From UBA6109 sp964506465 (lineage in GTDB: Bacteria > Desulfobacterota > Syntrophia > Syntrophales > UBA6109), in NCBI GenBank assembly GCA_964506465.1, contig CAZDLM010000008.1, positions 15,343-79,342 on the forward strand: a stretch of 64,000 nt of DNA, in the 5' to 3' direction. This document shows positions 44,401-53,474 of this stretch, piece by piece. A program made the position numbers and the translations under genes. The notes below the pieces were generated by a model that was not told where the DNA came from, did not search any database, and saw only the letters and a list, made by a program, of their open reading frames with translations. How positions within the stretch are numbered: position 1 is the stretch's first letter; each line of letters starts with the position of its first letter.

Positions 44401-45771
44401 ATGAAGAAGATTCTTGCGGCGTTCGCGTTCGGCATCCTTCTCTGTTTCGCTTTTCCGCATCTCCCCGCTGCGCAGACGGCCCCCGATCCCGCTCTTGCGG
44501 CGGCGATCGCGGAGATCAAGGCCATTGACAACCACGCCCATCCGCTGCGGACACTCCGGGAGGGGCAGCGCGATACCGAATGGGGCTCGCTGAGCTACCA
44601 CACCATCGAAACCGCCGCCGATCCCGGGGGGCAAATGCCGCTCGTCCCTTTTCGGCTTCGGCCGGGAAGCCCCGAGTACCTGCCCGTCTGGCAGGAACTC
44701 TACGGCGTCCCGTCCGGCTTGCCTGCGAAGGAGACCGTTCGGCACGTGGTCCTGTCGAAACAACGGATCATGCGCGAACAGGCCGGCAACTATCCGGTCT
44801 GGGTCCTCGACAAGATCGGCATCGAGACCATGCTCGCCAACCGCGTCGTCATGGACGGCAGTCTCCCCGCCCCGCGTTTCCGCTGGGTCCCCTACGTCGA
44901 TGCCCTGATGTTCCCGCTCTCCCATGACGGAATAAAGAAGGCGAGACCCGACCTGCTGCCTTCGTACCATGCCCTCGAGAGACTGCTGAAGGCCCACCTG
45001 GCGGACCTGGGATTGGTTCGGTTGCCGCCGCATCTGGAAGGATATCTGGCTGCGGTCGTTACCCCGACGATGGAGCGCCAGAAACGGGGCGGCGCCGTCG
45101 CGGTCAAGTTCCTGACTGCCTATCTGCGGACATTGGACGTCGAAAACCCCTCTCCGGAAGAGGCAAAGCGCGTATACGATCGCTATGTGAGGGGAGGGAA
45201 ACCGGGGGAGGGCGAATACAAGACGCTGCAGGACTACCTGTTCCGTTACATCGCCCGGGAAGCCGGGCGGCTGGACCTTGCCGTCCACGTCCATACCGGG
45301 TTCGGCATAGGCCTCTATTTCGACGTCGGCGGCTCGAATCCGCTGCTGCTGGAGCCGGTCTTCAACGATCCGACGCTGCGAAAGACCAATTTTTTCATCA
45401 CCCACGGAGGCTGGCCTTTTGCGAAGCAGTCGGCCTCCATGCTCTTCAAACCCAATGTCTATACGGATTTTTCCGGCATCGCTTTTCTCAATTATCCGCG
45501 GGACGTCAGCAGCGTCCTGAGGAGCTGGCTCGAGGTTTCTCCCGACAAGGTCCTCTTCGGAACCGACGGTTTCGAACTCGATCCGCACATGCCCTTTCTG
45601 AACTGGGAGGAATTCACCTGCATCGGGGCCCGCAGCGCCCGCCGGGCATTAGCTCTAGTGCTTACGGAAATGATGCACGACGGCGAGATTTCACATGAGG
45701 AAGCCGTGGGCATCGCCCGGAAAGTGCTTCGTGAAAACGCCGTCAAACTGTACAAACTGGAAACGCCTTGA
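44401..45771 (+). CDS. Exported amidohydrolase 2 family protein
   Basis: A 456-residue protein with a Sec signal peptide (MKKILAAFAFGILLCFAF, cleaved after about residue 24). The mature part is a PF04909-type metal-dependent hydrolase: IDNHAHPLR, VHVHTGFG, FFITHGGWPF and FGTDGFELDP provide the expected His, His, His and Asp ligands. It is unusual for this family to be exported, so it probably acts on a substrate in the periplasm or outside. The ATG follows AAGGAGAGG; the frame runs longer upstream through arginine-rich sequence, which is rejected. The last 13 codons and the adjacent spacer are duplicated at 55526-55588. Confidence 0.83.
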   Translation: MKKILAAFAFGILLCFAFPHLPAAQTAPDPALAAAIAEIKAIDNHAHPLRTLREGQRDTEWGSLSYHTIETAADPGGQMPLVPFRLRPGSPEYLPVWQELYGVPSGLPAKETVRHVVLSKQRIMREQAGNYPVWVLDKIGIETMLANRVVMDGSLPAPRFRWVPYVDALMFPLSHDGIKKARPDLLPSYHALERLLKAHLADLGLVRLPPHLEGYLAAVVTPTMERQKRGGAVAVKFLTAYLRTLDVENPSPEEAKRVYDRYVRGGKPGEGEYKTLQDYLFRYIAREAGRLDLAVHVHTGFGIGLYFDVGGSNPLLLEPVFNDPTLRKTNFFITHGGWPFAKQSASMLFKPNVYTDFSGIAFLNYPRDVSSVLRSWLEVSPDKVLFGTDGFELDPHMPFLNWEEFTCIGARSARRALALVLTEMMHDGEISHEEAVGIARKVLRENAVKLYKLETP

Positions 45772-45792
45772 GCGCGAAAGGCCCTTCCCTTC
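45730..45792 (+). repeat. 63-bp duplicated segment, copy 1 (end of amidohydrolase gene)
   Basis: Covers the last codons (RENAVKLYKLETP, stop) and 20 bp of spacer ending CGAAAGGCCCTTCCCTTC. Copy 2 at 55526-55588 matches at about 60 of 63 positions. Confidence 0.85.
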
Positions 45793-46219
45793 TGACCGGC
45801 GCGTGCCCCATCTTTTTCTCTTGACATCGGCCTGTCGCCGGGTGTATTGGACAACCGCAGACGCATTTCGGAATGTTATTTCTCCATGCGGAATTTTCTG
45901 CGACTCCTCTTTCCACCTCTCCTCTTCTCTCGACATCGCATGCCCGGATGATCTCACATGCGTCGGCAACCGAGGGCTGATGCGCGTACGATCGTGACCA
46001 TTTCCCATCGCCGATATGCGCCGTACTCCGATACGGCCGCTCTTTGAACAACGACGTCTTGCTCCAAAACGCAGTCCCCCTGCAACAGTGTTTGACTGTC
46101 AGGCAATTGCAGCGTCTCTGACGGTTCTACATGGCACGGCATAGAAGGAAGCCATTTGGCAGCATCTTCCCGCGGAAGGATGCCGGGCAAGGATGTACGG
46201 CAGGAAGAGGAGAGCAGCA
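45793..46219. other. Intergenic region, about 430 bp
   Basis: A TTGACA at 45821-45826 with a weak TATTGG 18 nt later could start the 46.2 kb module, although it is far from the first ATG. A TGGCACG at 46132 looks like a sigma-54 -24 box but has no -12 partner. No gene or repeat is visible apart from the end of the 63-bp duplication. Confidence 0.4.
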
Positions 46220-47236
46220 ATGGGCGCCTTGTCGTATCCTCGGAAAATTGTTCTCGGCGAAATCACGGTTCGCGACGGTCTCCAGCACGAACAGAGGACG
46301 ATTCCCACCCGGGCAAAGCTCTGGCTCCTCGAACAGCTCGCCCTTGCCGGCTTCAGGCGGCTGGAAGTCACCAACCTGGGCAATCCGAAGGGGATGCCAC
46401 AGTTCGCCGACGCCGACACCCTGCTGCAGGCCCTCTATGGCAGCAAATTGCTCAAGGACAAAATCAAAGAAATCGAATTCACCGCCGTAACCATCCGCGA
46501 AAAGGCCGCCGAACGGGCGTTCGACCTGCGCCAGAAGGGCTGGGGGCCGGACCGCATTCTCTTCATGGTCTCGACCAGCGAGGCGCACCATCTTCGCAAT
46601 TCCGGGCTCTCACTGGAGGAGTACTGGAAGATGTGCGAAAAGTACATCAGACTCGCCCACGCCAACGGGATCAAGGTCAACGGCACCGTTTCCACCATCT
46701 GGGGCTGCCCCATCGAAGGACCGACGGAACTGAAAAAAGCAGTGGAATTCACGCGCCGCTTTCTGGACATCGGCGCAGATGACATCGAGCACGCCGACCA
46801 CGACGGCTCGGCCCCTCCCAACAAAGTCTTTGAGTATTACTCCATGGTCCTGGACGCCGTCCCGGACCCCAATCTCCACATCGCCCATTTTCACGTGACC
46901 CGGGGATGGGGGCTGGCCAATGTGCTGGCCGCGCTGCAGGCGGGGATCACCCATTTCGAATCGACGCTGGGCGGGACCGGCGGGCAGCCGTCCAATTTCG
47001 TCGACGGCTGCCCCGTCGCGGGGACCGGCAAATACTACTATGCCGATCCCAACATCGTCGGCTTGGTCTGCAGCGAGGACCTGGTGGTGATGCTGGATGA
47101 AATGGGCGTCGAAACGGGCATCGACGTGGACCGGCTTCTCGAGATCGGCCGGATGTACGAGCATATCCTGGGGCGCCGGCTGCGTTCGGAGTGCGTCACC
47201 ACCGGCCGCATCCCCAAACGGCCCACGGGACGGTGA
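46220..47236 (+). CDS. HMG-CoA lyase-like (HMGL) aldolase
   Basis: A 338-residue DRE-TIM barrel protein. GEITVRDGLQHEQ contains the Arg-Asp pair, and AHFHVTRGWGLANVLAAL the metal histidines. The cysteine loop is rearranged: GGTGGQPSNF comes first and a GCPVAGTG about ten residues later, so the catalytic cysteine may sit on a longer loop. It would split a 3-hydroxy-3-substituted acyl-CoA into acetyl-CoA and a keto acid. It leads a plus-strand cluster with a SucCD-like ligase, a TRAP transporter and acetoacetyl-CoA synthetase, which fits 3-hydroxy-3-methylglutarate or a relative as substrate. Start at 46220 behind GAGGAGA. Confidence 0.8.
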   Translation: MGALSYPRKIVLGEITVRDGLQHEQRTIPTRAKLWLLEQLALAGFRRLEVTNLGNPKGMPQFADADTLLQALYGSKLLKDKIKEIEFTAVTIREKAAERAFDLRQKGWGPDRILFMVSTSEAHHLRNSGLSLEEYWKMCEKYIRLAHANGIKVNGTVSTIWGCPIEGPTELKKAVEFTRRFLDIGADDIEHADHDGSAPPNKVFEYYSMVLDAVPDPNLHIAHFHVTRGWGLANVLAALQAGITHFESTLGGTGGQPSNFVDGCPVAGTGKYYYADPNIVGLVCSEDLVVMLDEMGVETGIDVDRLLEIGRMYEHILGRRLRSECVTTGRIPKRPTGR

Positions 47237-47284
47237 AGGAGAATTGTCTTCCCCCTTTTCAGGAAAGACGGCAGGGCGGCGATT

Positions 47285-48442
47285 ATGAAGCTCTATGAAT
47301 ATGAAGCGAAGAAAATCCTGGCAAAGGAAGGAATCTCCGTGCCGCGGGGCCTGCTGGCAAAGACCCCGGAACAGGTTCTCAAGAACGCAGGGCACCTGGG
47401 AGCCCCGGTGGTGCTGAAACCGCAGACGCTCGTCAAGGCGCGCGGAAAGGCGGACCTGATCCGGTTCGCCGACAGCCCGCAGGAGGCCGCGGACCTCAGC
47501 CGTTCCTTGTTTGGCCGGCAACATGGAGGGGAGACGATCGAGACCCTCCTGGTCGAGGAGAAGGTCGGACTCCTTGGTGAGATCTTCCTCGGCATTGCGG
47601 TGGATTACGCGAGCAGTCTGCCGGTCTTCCTTGTCAGCCCGAACGGCGGCGTCGAGATCGAAAAACTGGCGCGGGAAAAACCGGATCTCGTGCGGAAGCT
47701 TCCCGTGGCGGTTTCCCAGGGGCTGGGCGAAAAGGACGCAGCGGTTCTTGCCCGGTTTATCGGCGAACACCAGAAGTCGGTGGACGACGACGAACGCCTC
47801 GCTCAGCTGCAGCGGATCATCTCGGGCTTCTACCGGATCTTCCGTGACTACGACTGCGAACTCGCCGAGATCAACCCGCTCGGCATCCGCGATGACGGCA
47901 CCCTGATCGCCATCGACGGCAACGTGGACATCGACGAGGAATCGCAGTTCCGACATCCCGAGCTGGTCTGGCCGCGCGGGCAGCGGGAGGAAAGTGCCCG
48001 GAAGGATGAGGAATTCCGCAAGCGGGGATGGACCTACCTGCGTATGTCGGGAGACATCGGGATACTCTCCAGCGGGGCGGGAATCACCATGGCCATCATG
48101 GATCTCATCCACCTCGGCGGAGGAAGACCCGCAAATTTCCTCGACACCGCCCAGATGAACCGTCAGGGGATATCCGACGCCTTCCAGATCTTCCATGGCG
48201 ATGCGGCGATCAAGGTCCTTCTCGTCAACATCTTTGCGGGGCTGAACCGATGCGACGAGCTTGCCTTGGGAATCCGGGATTATCTCGCCGCCTTCCAGCC
48301 CTCCTTCCCCATCGTGGTGAGGATGGTCGGAAACCGGGAGAAAGAAGGGAAGGAAATCCTTGGAGAGATCGGGGTCACGCCGATCAGGAGCCTGGAAGAG
48401 GCCGTGGACCGCGCGATTGCTTTGGCGAGGCGACAAGAATGA
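47285..48442 (+). CDS. Succinyl-CoA synthetase beta subunit-like (ADP-forming)
   Basis: A 385-residue ATP-grasp subunit: MKLYEYEAKKILAKEGI at the start, VVLKPQTLVKARGKAD in the ATP-grasp fold, AEINPLGIRDDGTLIAIDGNVDID as metal site, and a C-terminal CoA-ligase domain (VNIFAGLNRCDELALGI). With the next gene it forms the two-subunit ligase that activates a carboxylic acid to its CoA ester. Since it lies beside a lyase and a transporter rather than citric acid cycle genes, the acid is probably not succinate; malate, citramalate or a hydroxymethylglutarate are candidates by analogy with MtkAB. Its stop overlaps the alpha-subunit start. Confidence 0.87.
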   Translation: MKLYEYEAKKILAKEGISVPRGLLAKTPEQVLKNAGHLGAPVVLKPQTLVKARGKADLIRFADSPQEAADLSRSLFGRQHGGETIETLLVEEKVGLLGEIFLGIAVDYASSLPVFLVSPNGGVEIEKLAREKPDLVRKLPVAVSQGLGEKDAAVLARFIGEHQKSVDDDERLAQLQRIISGFYRIFRDYDCELAEINPLGIRDDGTLIAIDGNVDIDEESQFRHPELVWPRGQREESARKDEEFRKRGWTYLRMSGDIGILSSGAGITMAIMDLIHLGGGRPANFLDTAQMNRQGISDAFQIFHGDAAIKVLLVNIFAGLNRCDELALGIRDYLAAFQPSFPIVVRMVGNREKEGKEILGEIGVTPIRSLEEAVDRAIALARRQE

Positions 48443-49332
48443 GCATCCTGGCATTTCGCAATACGAATGTGCTGATTCAAGGCATCACGGGAAACGCGGC
48501 CCGCCATCACGCGAAGAATATGCTGGATTACGGGACAAAGATCGTCGCGGGCGTCCGGCCCGCTTCCGGCGGCGAGAATGTCCACGGCGTCCCCGTCTAT
48601 GACGCCGTCGCAGAGGCATGCCGGAAACACCGGATCGACGCGTCCATTCTCTTCATCCCGGCGCGGATGGTGAAAGATGCCGCCCTCGATGCCATGTCCA
48701 ACGGCATCCGCCTTCTGGTGATCGTCACGGAGCACGTTCCCCTGCACGATGCCATGGCGATGTTCGAACAGGCGCGGGACCGGGGCGCCGTGATCATCGG
48801 ACCCAACACGCCGGGGATGATTTCCCCGCCCGAGAACGTTCAGCTTGGTTTCGTCCCGACGATGTATTTCAAACCCGGCACCGTGGGGATGGCCTCGCGG
48901 AGCGGGACATTGACGTATGAGTTCGCCTCCCGCCTGACGGCGGCCGGCCTGGGACAGAGCACCGTGGTGGGCGTCGGGGGGGATCGGATGGTGGGGCTGC
49001 GTTTCGGCAGCGCCCTCAGACTCTTCGAGGCGGACTCCGGCACCAGAGGAATCCTTCTGGTCGGAGAAATCGGCGGGACCATGGAGGAGGAAGCGGCCAG
49101 GATGGTCGCCTCCCAGGAGATCCGGAAGCCAGTTTTTGCCTATATCGCCGGGAGTACGGCGCCTGCCGGAAAAAGGATCGGACATGCGGGAGCGATCATC
49201 GCGGGTTCCAGCGGGACAGTGGCCAGCAAGTTGACTACGCTTCGAGAGGCGGGTATTCATGTGGGCAAAACCATCGCCCAGACCGTCTCGACGATGAAGG
49301 AGATGCTGGGAACTGAACGGAGGGAACCATGA
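48439..49332 (+). CDS. Succinyl-CoA synthetase alpha subunit-like
   Basis: A 297-residue alpha subunit. The CoA-binding Rossmann domain starts NTNVLIQGITGNAARHHAKNML and the phosphohistidine is in GKRIGHAGAIIAG. IGPNTPGMISPPENVQLG and SRSGTLTYEFASRLTAAGLGQST are standard. The frame extends upstream inside the beta-subunit gene; the true ATG at 48439 overlaps the previous TGA (ATGA), so translation is coupled. The gene ends in the same overlap with the regulator. Confidence 0.88.
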   Translation: MSILAFRNTNVLIQGITGNAARHHAKNMLDYGTKIVAGVRPASGGENVHGVPVYDAVAEACRKHRIDASILFIPARMVKDAALDAMSNGIRLLVIVTEHVPLHDAMAMFEQARDRGAVIIGPNTPGMISPPENVQLGFVPTMYFKPGTVGMASRSGTLTYEFASRLTAAGLGQSTVVGVGGDRMVGLRFGSALRLFEADSGTRGILLVGEIGGTMEEEAARMVASQEIRKPVFAYIAGSTAPAGKRIGHAGAIIAGSSGTVASKLTTLREAGIHVGKTIAQTVSTMKEMLGTERREP

Positions 49333-50150
49333 TCGACAGAGATTACATCAAATCACTGGAGAAGGGACTGAACATCCTCTCCCTTCTGTCTCAGCACGGG
49401 TCACCTCTCAAGCTGGAAGAACTGGTCAAGATCTCCGGGGTGAGGAAGACATCCTGTTTTAGGATTCTCCAGACCCTGACGAAGGCGGGTTTTGCCGTGA
49501 AGGACAAGGAGACCCTGGGCTACTTCATCGGTCCGAAGATGATCTCCATCGGCATGGCCGCGCTGGGAGGCAGGGGGATCCGGGAGTTGGCACTGCCCCT
49601 CATGAAAGAGATCCGGCAGAAAACCGGCACCACCGTCAACCTGGCGATTCTCAGCGGTGCAGACGTCATCTTCGTGGAGCGGCTTCAATCGGGCCACATC
49701 GTCGAAGCGAATCTGCACGTCGGTTCGCGTATCTCCGCGCATCTGTCCTCCATGGGAAAAGCTATCCTCTCCCATCTCCCCGAAGCCGAACTCAACCTGG
49801 TCCTGAAACAGATCCGTTTCGAAAAGAAAACCGAAAGGACAATTACGTCCGTCAAGGCCATGAAGGAGGCCCTGAAGAAAATACGCGCGGAGGGATTTGC
49901 CCTCAACGATGAAGAATTGGAGACGGGACTCTTTGCAATCGCGGTACCCCTGCTCAACGATGCCGGAGTGGCCGTTGCGGCGCTGAACATGTCCTTTCCG
50001 CTGACGCGCCATTCCCGGGCCGAGGCAATGAGGAGCTTTTGTCCGATGATGCTGGAAGCCAGCAGAGAGATCTCCGCCATGATGGGCTTCTGCCCGGATG
50101 GGCAGGCGGGAAAACGAGGGGAGCCCCGGCTGCTCCGGAAGGGGACTTGA
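49329..50150 (+). CDS. IclR-family transcriptional regulator
   Basis: A 273-residue IclR protein. The N-terminal winged helix (SLEKGLNILSLLSQHGSPLKLEELVKISGVRKTSCFRILQTL, residues 9-50) binds DNA; the C-terminal effector domain has LHVGSRISAHLSSMGKAILSHL and GFALNDEELETGLFAIAVPL. It overlaps the ligase alpha gene by ATGA, so it belongs to the module it presumably controls, with the imported acid or its CoA ester as the likely effector. No operator was identified. Confidence 0.9.
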   Translation: MIDRDYIKSLEKGLNILSLLSQHGSPLKLEELVKISGVRKTSCFRILQTLTKAGFAVKDKETLGYFIGPKMISIGMAALGGRGIRELALPLMKEIRQKTGTTVNLAILSGADVIFVERLQSGHIVEANLHVGSRISAHLSSMGKAILSHLPEAELNLVLKQIRFEKKTERTITSVKAMKEALKKIRAEGFALNDEELETGLFAIAVPLLNDAGVAVAALNMSFPLTRHSRAEAMRSFCPMMLEASREISAMMGFCPDGQAGKRGEPRLLRKGT

Positions 50151-50269
50151 TCGGATTCGGGATCAAAGGAGGTGATTTCACAAAGAGCCTGTTTCCATAA
50201 CCCCGACGTCAGGGAGAAATGATCTTCTCACGATTTCCATCGATGTCAGACCAAAAGGAGGGAACAACC

Positions 50270-51259
50270 ATGTCGATCAAGAGAAGAGTTCTGCTCGTCA
50301 TTATTGCCCTTGGTTTGGGGAGTCTGATTCTGGCCACCTCCGCCTCCGCCGCCTCCAAAAAGCTGCTCGCCATGGGCGCGACGCAATCCTCATCGAGTCA
50401 TTATGCCTATTTCGTCGCCATCGCCAAGATCATGAACACCAAAGTGCCGGACCTGAACGTGTCGGTGGTCGAAACGGGCGCCTCCGTGGACAACATCAAC
50501 CGGATCAACAAAGGGGACCTCGATCTGGGGATGACGACGATCCACCTTCAGTATCAGGCCAACCTGGGGCTGGGCGCATGGAAGGGCAAGCCCGTCAAGG
50601 ATCAGTATGTTCTCTGGGTTTATCAGCCGGCGCCGCAGAACTTCGTCATCCGGGAAGACAGCGGCGTGAAAACGATCCGGGATCTCGACGGCAAACCCTT
50701 CAATCCCGGGATGAGGGGATCGGCGACCGAGAGCACGGTGGAGAACATTTGCGGAGCCTTGGGGATCAACCCCAAGTACTATCGCGGCGGGACGTCCGAC
50801 ACGGTTGCCGCCGTCAAGGACAACCGGATCGTGGGGTACGCCAAATCGGGCGCGGGGACGAGCATGCTCGATGCCTCTTCGCTGGATATCGCGACATTCA
50901 CTCCCATCAGGCTTCTCGGGTTCTCCGAGAAGGATATCGCCACCGTCCTTGCAAAATATCCTTACCTGAGCCCCATCTCCATTCCCAAAGGCATCTATAA
51001 GGACTCGCCGGCCTACAAGACCTTCGCCATGCTGATCGGCGTTGTCGCCGGCAAGAACATTTCTGAAGAGCTGGGGTACAGGATCGTGAAGGCATGCATG
51101 GAGAACTTCCCGGATCAGGTCGCGGCCTACCCCTCCGTCAAGGGAATAAAACTCCCGGAGCTCACCATGGAGACCTGCAACGTCCCGCTGCACCCGGGCG
51201 CGATCAAGTATTATCGGGAAATCGGGATGACGATCCCGGCAAATCTGATCCCCAAGTGA
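50270..51259 (+). CDS. TAXI-family TRAP transporter solute-binding protein
   Basis: A 329-residue periplasmic binding protein with a signal peptide (MSIKRRVLLVIIALGLGSL, cleaved near ASAASKK). The mature domain matches the TRAP-associated extracytoplasmic immunogenic family: MGATQSSSSHYAYFVAIAKIMN, RINKGDLDLGMTTIHLQY, NFVIREDSGVKTIRDLDGK and NPGMRGSATESTVENICGALG. It delivers ligand to the fused permease encoded next. AAAAGGAGG lies before the ATG at 50270; the longer upstream frame is rejected. Ligand unknown; context suggests a carboxylic acid. Confidence 0.9.
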   Translation: MSIKRRVLLVIIALGLGSLILATSASAASKKLLAMGATQSSSSHYAYFVAIAKIMNTKVPDLNVSVVETGASVDNINRINKGDLDLGMTTIHLQYQANLGLGAWKGKPVKDQYVLWVYQPAPQNFVIREDSGVKTIRDLDGKPFNPGMRGSATESTVENICGALGINPKYYRGGTSDTVAAVKDNRIVGYAKSGAGTSMLDASSLDIATFTPIRLLGFSEKDIATVLAKYPYLSPISIPKGIYKDSPAYKTFAMLIGVVAGKNISEELGYRIVKACMENFPDQVAAYPSVKGIKLPELTMETCNVPLHPGAIKYYREIGMTIPANLIPK

Positions 51260-51376
51260 GCGAGTCGTCGGAAATGGATGAAACGACCGCCATGCTTCAA
51301 CGGGGCCAAGGCGACGGCATCGCCCTCCGTTCTTGGCCCCCGCGACTGCTTCATGGCATCTGGAGAGGATTCGCGC

Positions 51377-53368
51377 ATGAACCAAGAGCAACGCCAGGAA
51401 GCGGACAAGATCAATGTGAATGATCTTCTCCACATCGAGCCGGAAAAGGTGGATATCCAGGATCCGGACGAGAAGATGGCAAGAAACCTCAAAGGAAAGC
51501 CGGCCCTGGCGGCCGGTGCAATCGCCCTCCTGCTGTCCCTCTTCCAATTGTACACCGCCTACGCCGGGGCCTTCCCGGATCTCATTCAACGCAGCGTTCA
51601 TATCGGACTGGCCATGGTTCTGGGTTTCATGATGTACGCCGCCACGGATCGATCACCCAGAAAGCGCAGTTCCGTTCCGGACCTCCTGCTGGTGATGCTC
51701 GGCCTCACTGTCTGCGGGTATGCCGCGCTCAACTATGATCGAATTGTGATGAATCCGGGCATATCCAACCGGGTGGATCTGATATTCGGGGTCATCGCCA
51801 CCCTGCTGGTGATGGAGCTGACCCGGCGCATCCTGGGTTGGATCCTCCCGTTCATCGCCATTCTGACGATCATCTATGCCTACGTCGGCCCTCATCTTCC
51901 GGATGCATTCTCTCATCGCGGTTTCGGCACGGAATACATCCTCGAAACCCTTTACATGTCCACGTCCGGCATTTGGGGAAACGTCACCGGCGTTTCGGCG
52001 ACCATCATGGCCGGCTTTCTCATCTTCGGATCTCTGCTCTTCTATACGGGAGGGGGGGAAGCCTTTGTGGATCTGGCCAAAGCCCTGGCCGGCAGGTCTT
52101 ACGGCGGCCCGGCAAAGGTCAGCTGCATCTCGAGCGCCCTCTTCGGAACCATCTCGGGCAGCGCCGTGGCGAATGTCGTCGTCGACGGCGTCTTCAACAT
52201 CCCGCTCATGAAGAAGCTGCGATACAAGCCGGAATTTGCCGCGGCCGTGGAAGCGACCGCTTCCACGGGCGGGCAGCTCACGCCCCCCGTCATGGGGGCG
52301 GGGGCCTTCATCATGGCGGAGTTTATCAGCACCCCATACATGCGGATCGCCCTGGCCGCGACCATTCCGGCCCTCCTGTACTACGTGGGCGTGATGTCCT
52401 CGGTCCATCTTGGGGCAAGGAAGGACGGTCTCGAAAAGATACCCCGGGAGTTGATCCCTTCGGTAAGAAAGACGCTCCCGAGGAGCGCGCCTCTCTTTGT
52501 GCCGGTCGCGCTTCTCATCTATATGATGATGGCCGGCTGGGACCCCACGACGGCCGTCTTCTGGGCAACGGTCACATCGGTTCTCGTGTATCTCGCGGGT
52601 GTTCGCAGTTCGGCCATGCTCAAGGAAAGAGCGGTCAATCTGGTGAAGGCGCTGGAGGCCGGTGGAAAATCGATTGTCCTGATCGCCGCCCTGTGCGCCT
52701 GCGCACAGATTGTAATCGGCATGTTTAACCTCACGGGACTGGGAATCAAGATCTCGGAGATGGTCATCGGCCTCAGCATGGGGATCGAATTTCTGGCGTT
52801 GTTCTTCACGATGATCGTCTGCCTGATTCTGGGGATGGGTCTTCCGACCACCGCGGCCTACGTTCTGGCCGCTTCCGTGGCGGGTCCGGCGCTGATCAAG
52901 CTGAGCGTCGCACCGATTGCGGCTCATCTATTCATTTTCTATTTCGCGATCATTTCCGCGATCACCCCTCCCGTCTGCGCCGCCGTCTATGCGGCGGCGG
53001 CCATCGCCCGGTCGAGCTGGCTGAAGACCGGCTGGCTGGCGGTCCGGATGGGCATTGCCGGGTTCATCGCCCCTTTTCTTTTTGTCTATTATCCGTCTTT
53101 ACTTCTAGACGGTTCATTCACCCAGACTCTCTGGGACTCACTGGTCGCGGCCGCAGCGGTTGTCGCCCTGGCGGGCATCTGCATGGGATATTTCGGGGAC
53201 CGGTGCAAATGGTACGAATCGATCCTGCTGGTAGCCGGCGTCGCGTGCCTGCTGCGCCCGGACCTGATCACGGACCTGATCGGCCTCTTTCTCGTGAGCG
53301 CCGTTTATATCTGTCAAAAGAGAAGACGGACCGGCTTCAAAAAGGTTTCGGCGGAGACATTCGCATGA
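51377..53368 (+). CDS. TRAP transporter fused permease (4TM/12TM)
   Basis: A 663-residue membrane protein. A hydrophilic N-terminus of about 40 residues is followed by the small four-helix part (to about residue 150) and a large twelve-helix DctM-like part with GSLLFYTGGGEAFVDLA, SGSAVANVVVDGVFNIPLMKKL, GAGAFIMAEF and ILGMGLPTTAAYVLA, typical of TAXI-type fused permeases. It uses an ion gradient (Na+ or H+) to import the ligand bound by the preceding protein. The ATG at 51377 with GAGAGGA upstream is preferred over a frame reaching 51278. Confidence 0.9.
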   Translation: MNQEQRQEADKINVNDLLHIEPEKVDIQDPDEKMARNLKGKPALAAGAIALLLSLFQLYTAYAGAFPDLIQRSVHIGLAMVLGFMMYAATDRSPRKRSSVPDLLLVMLGLTVCGYAALNYDRIVMNPGISNRVDLIFGVIATLLVMELTRRILGWILPFIAILTIIYAYVGPHLPDAFSHRGFGTEYILETLYMSTSGIWGNVTGVSATIMAGFLIFGSLLFYTGGGEAFVDLAKALAGRSYGGPAKVSCISSALFGTISGSAVANVVVDGVFNIPLMKKLRYKPEFAAAVEATASTGGQLTPPVMGAGAFIMAEFISTPYMRIALAATIPALLYYVGVMSSVHLGARKDGLEKIPRELIPSVRKTLPRSAPLFVPVALLIYMMMAGWDPTTAVFWATVTSVLVYLAGVRSSAMLKERAVNLVKALEAGGKSIVLIAALCACAQIVIGMFNLTGLGIKISEMVIGLSMGIEFLALFFTMIVCLILGMGLPTTAAYVLAASVAGPALIKLSVAPIAAHLFIFYFAIISAITPPVCAAVYAAAAIARSSWLKTGWLAVRMGIAGFIAPFLFVYYPSLLLDGSFTQTLWDSLVAAAAVVALAGICMGYFGDRCKWYESILLVAGVACLLRPDLITDLIGLFLVSAVYICQKRRRTGFKKVSAETFA

Positions 53369-53474
53369 ATTCGCACCACGGAATCAAAGGCGGACGAAAG
53401 CGACCGTGCGTACAGCTGGCTCGCTGCAGAACCGGTCGTGGGCCGCGTGCACCTTTTCCTTCTGAGAGGGAGAT

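Noticed and set aside
46130..46160. TGGCACG at 46132 as a sigma-54 -24 element for the 46.2 kb module
   Set aside because: No TTGC follows at the required distance.
46610..48454. A 614-codon minus-strand frame over the HMGL and SucC-like genes
   Set aside because: It is the antisense shadow of two well-supported genes and contains no recognisable domain.
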